Part shown: positions 7,605 to 10,110 of the stretch, piece after piece | How positions within the stretch are numbered: the first letter of the stretch is position 1 | How the letters are laid out: the number at the start of each line of letters is the position of its first letter | Origin: an uncultured Bacteroidales bacterium | GTDB taxonomy: Bacteria > Bacteroidota > Bacteroidia > Bacteroidales > FEN-979 | Assembly: GCA_903928285.1 (NCBI GenBank) | Contig: CAIYQH010000503.1 | Location: forward strand, 1-10,110 | Length of the DNA stretch: 10,110 nucleotides | Direction: 5' to 3' | Program-made: the position numbers and the translations under genes | Notes under the pieces: generated by a model | The model's database searches: none | Told to the model about the DNA's origin: nothing | The model's input: only the letters and a program-made list of their open reading frames with translations

Positions 7605-9629
7605 ATGAAACAAAATACCAGGCCAGGTCAGCAAAAAAAGAAGATCGTCACAAAACCTGTTCCGCAGAATCTGAAAGAGCAGGGTTTTTTCATGAAATAT
7701 AAAGAGCTCCTGCTGCTGGGACTGCTGCTCGTGATCACGATGGCGATCTATACTCCTGCCCTGTTTCATAAACTTACCAACTGGGATGATCAGTATTATG
7801 TTACCGAAAACCTCTACATCAAGGCGCTGACAGCCTCCAACCTGGAATATATTTTCACAAAGCCCATCGCTGTTAATTATCATCCGCTGACCATGTTGTC
7901 GCTGGCGCTCAATTACCGTTTTTCGGGACTAAATCCTGCCTCCTATTTCCTGGTCAATATCATCCTCCATCTTTTCAATATCCTGCTGGCCTATTATTTC
8001 GCATTCCTTGTCCTTGGCCGGAATAAGCCGATGGCGCTGTTCGTCGCAGCGATTTTTGCCGTTCATCCCATGCATGTTGAATCGGTGGCATGGGTTGCCG
8101 AACGGAAAGATGTGCTCTACACCCTCTTCTTTCTTTCAGGGCTGATCGCCTGGATGAAGTTTAACGGCAAGCGCGACTGGAAATGGTATCTGTATGCCTT
8201 TGTTTTGTTTGTATTTGCCGGTCTTTCAAAGCCATCCGCCGTAGTTTTTCCACTGGTACTGCTCCTGCTTGATTACCTCCATAACCGGAAATTCAACCTG
8301 ATGGTCTTTATCGAAAAAATCCCTTTTTTCCTCGTTTCTGTGGGCATCGGGCTGGCGACCCTTTTCGCCCAGGTGGGGAAGGCCGTAGGAAAATTCGAAA
8401 ACTACACCATCATCCAGCGCTTCCTTTTTGCCATGTATGGATTTTTCATCTATATCTTCAAATTGTTCTTTCCGTTCGGACTATCCACGCTGCATCCCTT
8501 TCCGGTTCACAGCCATTCACTGGCTTTGCCCTGGAGCTATTTTGCCGCCCCCCTGTTCGATTTGATCATCATCGGATTGGTGGTCTATTCGCTGAAATAT
8601 ACCAGGCTGGTATTGTTTTGTGTACTCTTCTATTTTGTCAATATCATGCTTACCCTCCAGTTTATGCAGGTTGGCAGCGCCATCATTGCCGAACGGTATA
8701 CCTATGTTTCCTACATCGGGATTCTCATCGCACTGGGCTGGTTCATTAAACATCTCTCCGACAGTCGAAAGATCCCCGTCAGGTACCTGTATCTCCTCAT
8801 GCTGGTTTTTTTCGGGATTATGACGGTGTCGGGTGCGCAAAGGGTTTCAGTTTGGGAGAACAGTGCAACACTTTGGAGCGACGTCATCGCCAAATACCCC
8901 GACAACGCCGAAGCCTATAACAGCAGGGGCTATTATTATCTGAAGGATGACAAATTTGACCTGGCCCTGCCCGACCTGAACAAATCGCTGGAATTAAATC
9001 CGTTAGACATCGATGCTTTAAACAACCGCGGTAGTATTTACCGCCAGCAGCAACAGCCGCGACTGGCGCTGGCCGACTACAATAAGGCGCTTTCAGTGAA
9101 CCCAAACTATGTGCTGGCTATATCCGGAAGAGGCAATGCCTATTTCAGCCTGGGAATTCTCGACTCAGCCCTCATGGACTTCAACAGGGCCCTGAAACTT
9201 GATTCATCCTTCAGCATCGCCCTTGGCAACCGCGGGGCGGTATTTTTCAGGATGGGCCGGTTTGACCGCACCATCGACGATTGCAGCCGTGCCATTGCCA
9301 TCGACCCTTTCTATACGGATGCCTACCTGAATCGTGGAGTGGCCTACAGCTCAACGGGGAAATGGGACCTGGCAATTGCCGATTATACGATGGTGCTGAA
9401 GACCCACAGCGACAATCCCTCTGTTTATGAATGGAGAGGTATAGCCTACCGCAGCAAAGGTGCGTTCCAGCAGGCAATCGGCGATTTTACGACAGGCATC
9501 CGGCTGGCACCCCGGAGCTCCTCTTTGTTTGTGAACAGATCGATTGCCTATAAACAGGCCGGAATGCAGCAACAGGCGTCAGACGATGTTAAAATGGCCC
9601 GCCAGCTGGGTGCCAATGTAACTGAATAA
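7605..9629 (+). CDS. PMT/TMTC-like membrane protein with seven C-terminal TPRs (array copy 4)
   Basis: A 674-residue close paralogue of copy 3. Every landmark sits exactly three residues later than in copy 3: TNWDDQYYV with its acidic pair at 61-62, NYHPLT at 91-96, HPMHVESVAWVAERKD at 154-169, LSKPSAVVFP at 207-216, AERYTYVSYIG at 362-372, and TPR arginines at 441, 475, 509, 543, 577, 611 and 645. There is therefore no net insertion or deletion over about 580 residues. In the first-loop region aligned by eye, 34 of 48 positions match. Each TPR resembles its positional counterpart in copy 3 more than its neighbours: repeat 5 shares YLNRGVAYSS and GKWDLAI, and repeat 6 shares NPSVYEWRG. The N-terminal tail is Lys/Gln/Pro-rich. 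Met30 is an alternative start just before TM1, but ATG 7605 matches the long basic tails of the other copies. The role is presumably membrane sugar transfer, with donor and acceptor unknown. Copy 5 begins after a 3-bp gap, so the two are almost certainly co-transcribed. Confidence 0.78.
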   Translation: MKQNTRPGQQKKKIVTKPVPQNLKEQGFFMKYKELLLLGLLLVITMAIYTPALFHKLTNWDDQYYVTENLYIKALTASNLEYIFTKPIAVNYHPLTMLSLALNYRFSGLNPASYFLVNIILHLFNILLAYYFAFLVLGRNKPMALFVAAIFAVHPMHVESVAWVAERKDVLYTLFFLSGLIAWMKFNGKRDWKWYLYAFVLFVFAGLSKPSAVVFPLVLLLLDYLHNRKFNLMVFIEKIPFFLVSVGIGLATLFAQVGKAVGKFENYTIIQRFLFAMYGFFIYIFKLFFPFGLSTLHPFPVHSHSLALPWSYFAAPLFDLIIIGLVVYSLKYTRLVLFCVLFYFVNIMLTLQFMQVGSAIIAERYTYVSYIGILIALGWFIKHLSDSRKIPVRYLYLLMLVFFGIMTVSGAQRVSVWENSATLWSDVIAKYPDNAEAYNSRGYYYLKDDKFDLALPDLNKSLELNPLDIDALNNRGSIYRQQQQPRLALADYNKALSVNPNYVLAISGRGNAYFSLGILDSALMDFNRALKLDSSFSIALGNRGAVFFRMGRFDRTIDDCSRAIAIDPFYTDAYLNRGVAYSSTGKWDLAIADYTMVLKTHSDNPSVYEWRGIAYRSKGAFQQAIGDFTTGIRLAPRSSSLFVNRSIAYKQAGMQQQASDDVKMARQLGANVTE

Positions 9630-9632
9630 TCC

Positions 9633-10110
9633 ATGAAAAATAGTCACGCAATAAAACATAAAGCAGCCACGCCAAGGCCTTCCGCGAAGCCTGTGGAAAA
9701 AACTCTGAAAACAGATGACTGGTTGCCATGGATAGTCGTTTTCGGGATAATGATCATCACCTGGGCACTCTATGCCCCATCGCTCAACAACCGGTTTACC
9801 AACTGGGACGATGATGATTATGTAACGGATAATCCTTATGTAAAGCAACTGAGCGTGCAAAATACAAAATACCTGTTTACCCATGAATCCGCCGGAAATT
9901 ACCATCCTCTGACCATGCTTTCACTGGGCCTTGATTACCAGCGGGCCACCAGGAGCAATCCTGCCGGAAATAGCTCTGATACTGTTGATTCGAGTGTTTT
10001 TCATACAACGAACCTGATCCTTCACCTGTTCAACATCGTCCTTGTTTTTATCTTCATTTACCTGTTGACAGGTAAACGGCTGATCATTGCCTCGGTAAGC
10101 GCCCTGTTGT
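9633..10110 (+). CDS. PMT/TMTC-like membrane protein, N-terminal part only (array copy 5, cut by window end)
   Basis: Starting at ATG 9633, three bases after the stop of copy 4, the frame is open to the end of the window (159 codons). A basic Lys/Pro-rich tail (1-29) is followed by TM1 (about 30-49), FTNWDDDDYV (55-64), NYHPLTMLSL (89-98) and a second helix from about 127 to 146 (LILHLFNIVL). The order and motifs match copies 3 and 4, and the YHPLT form places it with them. Between DYQ (101-103) and the second helix it carries about 11 extra residues, rich in Ser, Thr, Asp and Asn (about 104-126), that copies 3 and 4 lack. The rest of the transferase module and any TPRs lie outside the window. 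The acidic motif has four consecutive aspartates. Membership in the family is clear; function as for the other copies. Confidence 0.75.
   Translation, partial: MKNSHAIKHKAATPRPSAKPVEKTLKTDDWLPWIVVFGIMIITWALYAPSLNNRFTNWDDDDYVTDNPYVKQLSVQNTKYLFTHESAGNYHPLTMLSLGLDYQRATRSNPAGNSSDTVDSSVFHTTNLILHLFNIVLVFIFIYLLTGKRLIIASVSALL

Noticed and set aside
1765..10110. Eukaryotic origin of the TMTC-like genes
   Set aside because: Tight same-strand packing, a 3-bp intergenic gap, absence of introns and a Bacteroidota -7 element all point to bacterial genes.

Overview
The window looks like a chromosomal segment, probably from a metagenome, of a Bacteroidota bacterium (Bacteroidales-like). Most starts lack a Shine-Dalgarno, one intergenic gap holds a perfect Bacteroidota -7 promoter element (TAnnTTTG), and the genes have moderate G+C. 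The assignment rests on these signals, not on a marker gene. No tRNA, rRNA, CRISPR array, transposase or phage gene is visible.

Left part (1-1100): a patchwork of broken coding sequence. Bases 1 to about 236 carry an unrecognised, GC-richer reverse-strand reading frame that runs off the left edge. It abuts, out of frame, a reverse-strand remnant (201-767) of an nSTAND1-type STAND NTPase that keeps only the C-terminal part of the NTPase module and has lost the P-loop. That remnant abuts a forward-strand frame (about 755-1084) with no credible start. The two breaks may be genuine decay or rearrangement, or assembly chimeras.

Middle (1085-1764): a short spacer with a 7-bp-phased AAATC repeat, then an intact ferritin-like (rubrerythrin-type) di-iron protein gene (1164-1619), then a 145-bp AT-rich gap with a possible weak promoter.

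Right part (1765-10110): a same-strand tandem array of at least five paralogous integral-membrane proteins. Each intact copy has an N-terminal multi-pass GT-C/PMT-like glycosyltransferase module, related to eukaryotic TMTC O-mannosyltransferases, followed by C-terminal TPRs. Copies 1 and 2 carry TMTC-like YYRPL and SKE motifs. Copies 3 and 4 are close, gap-free duplicates with YHPLT and SKP motifs and seven 34-residue TPRs each. Copy 5 belongs with 3 and 4 (YHPLT) but has a longer first-loop region and is cut by the window end. Spacings of 97, 31, 48 and 3 bp suggest one transcription unit with possible internal promoters. Nothing in the window shows the donor sugar or the acceptors. The array reads as a set of parallel transferases, perhaps with different acceptor specificity through their TPR domains, but that is inference.
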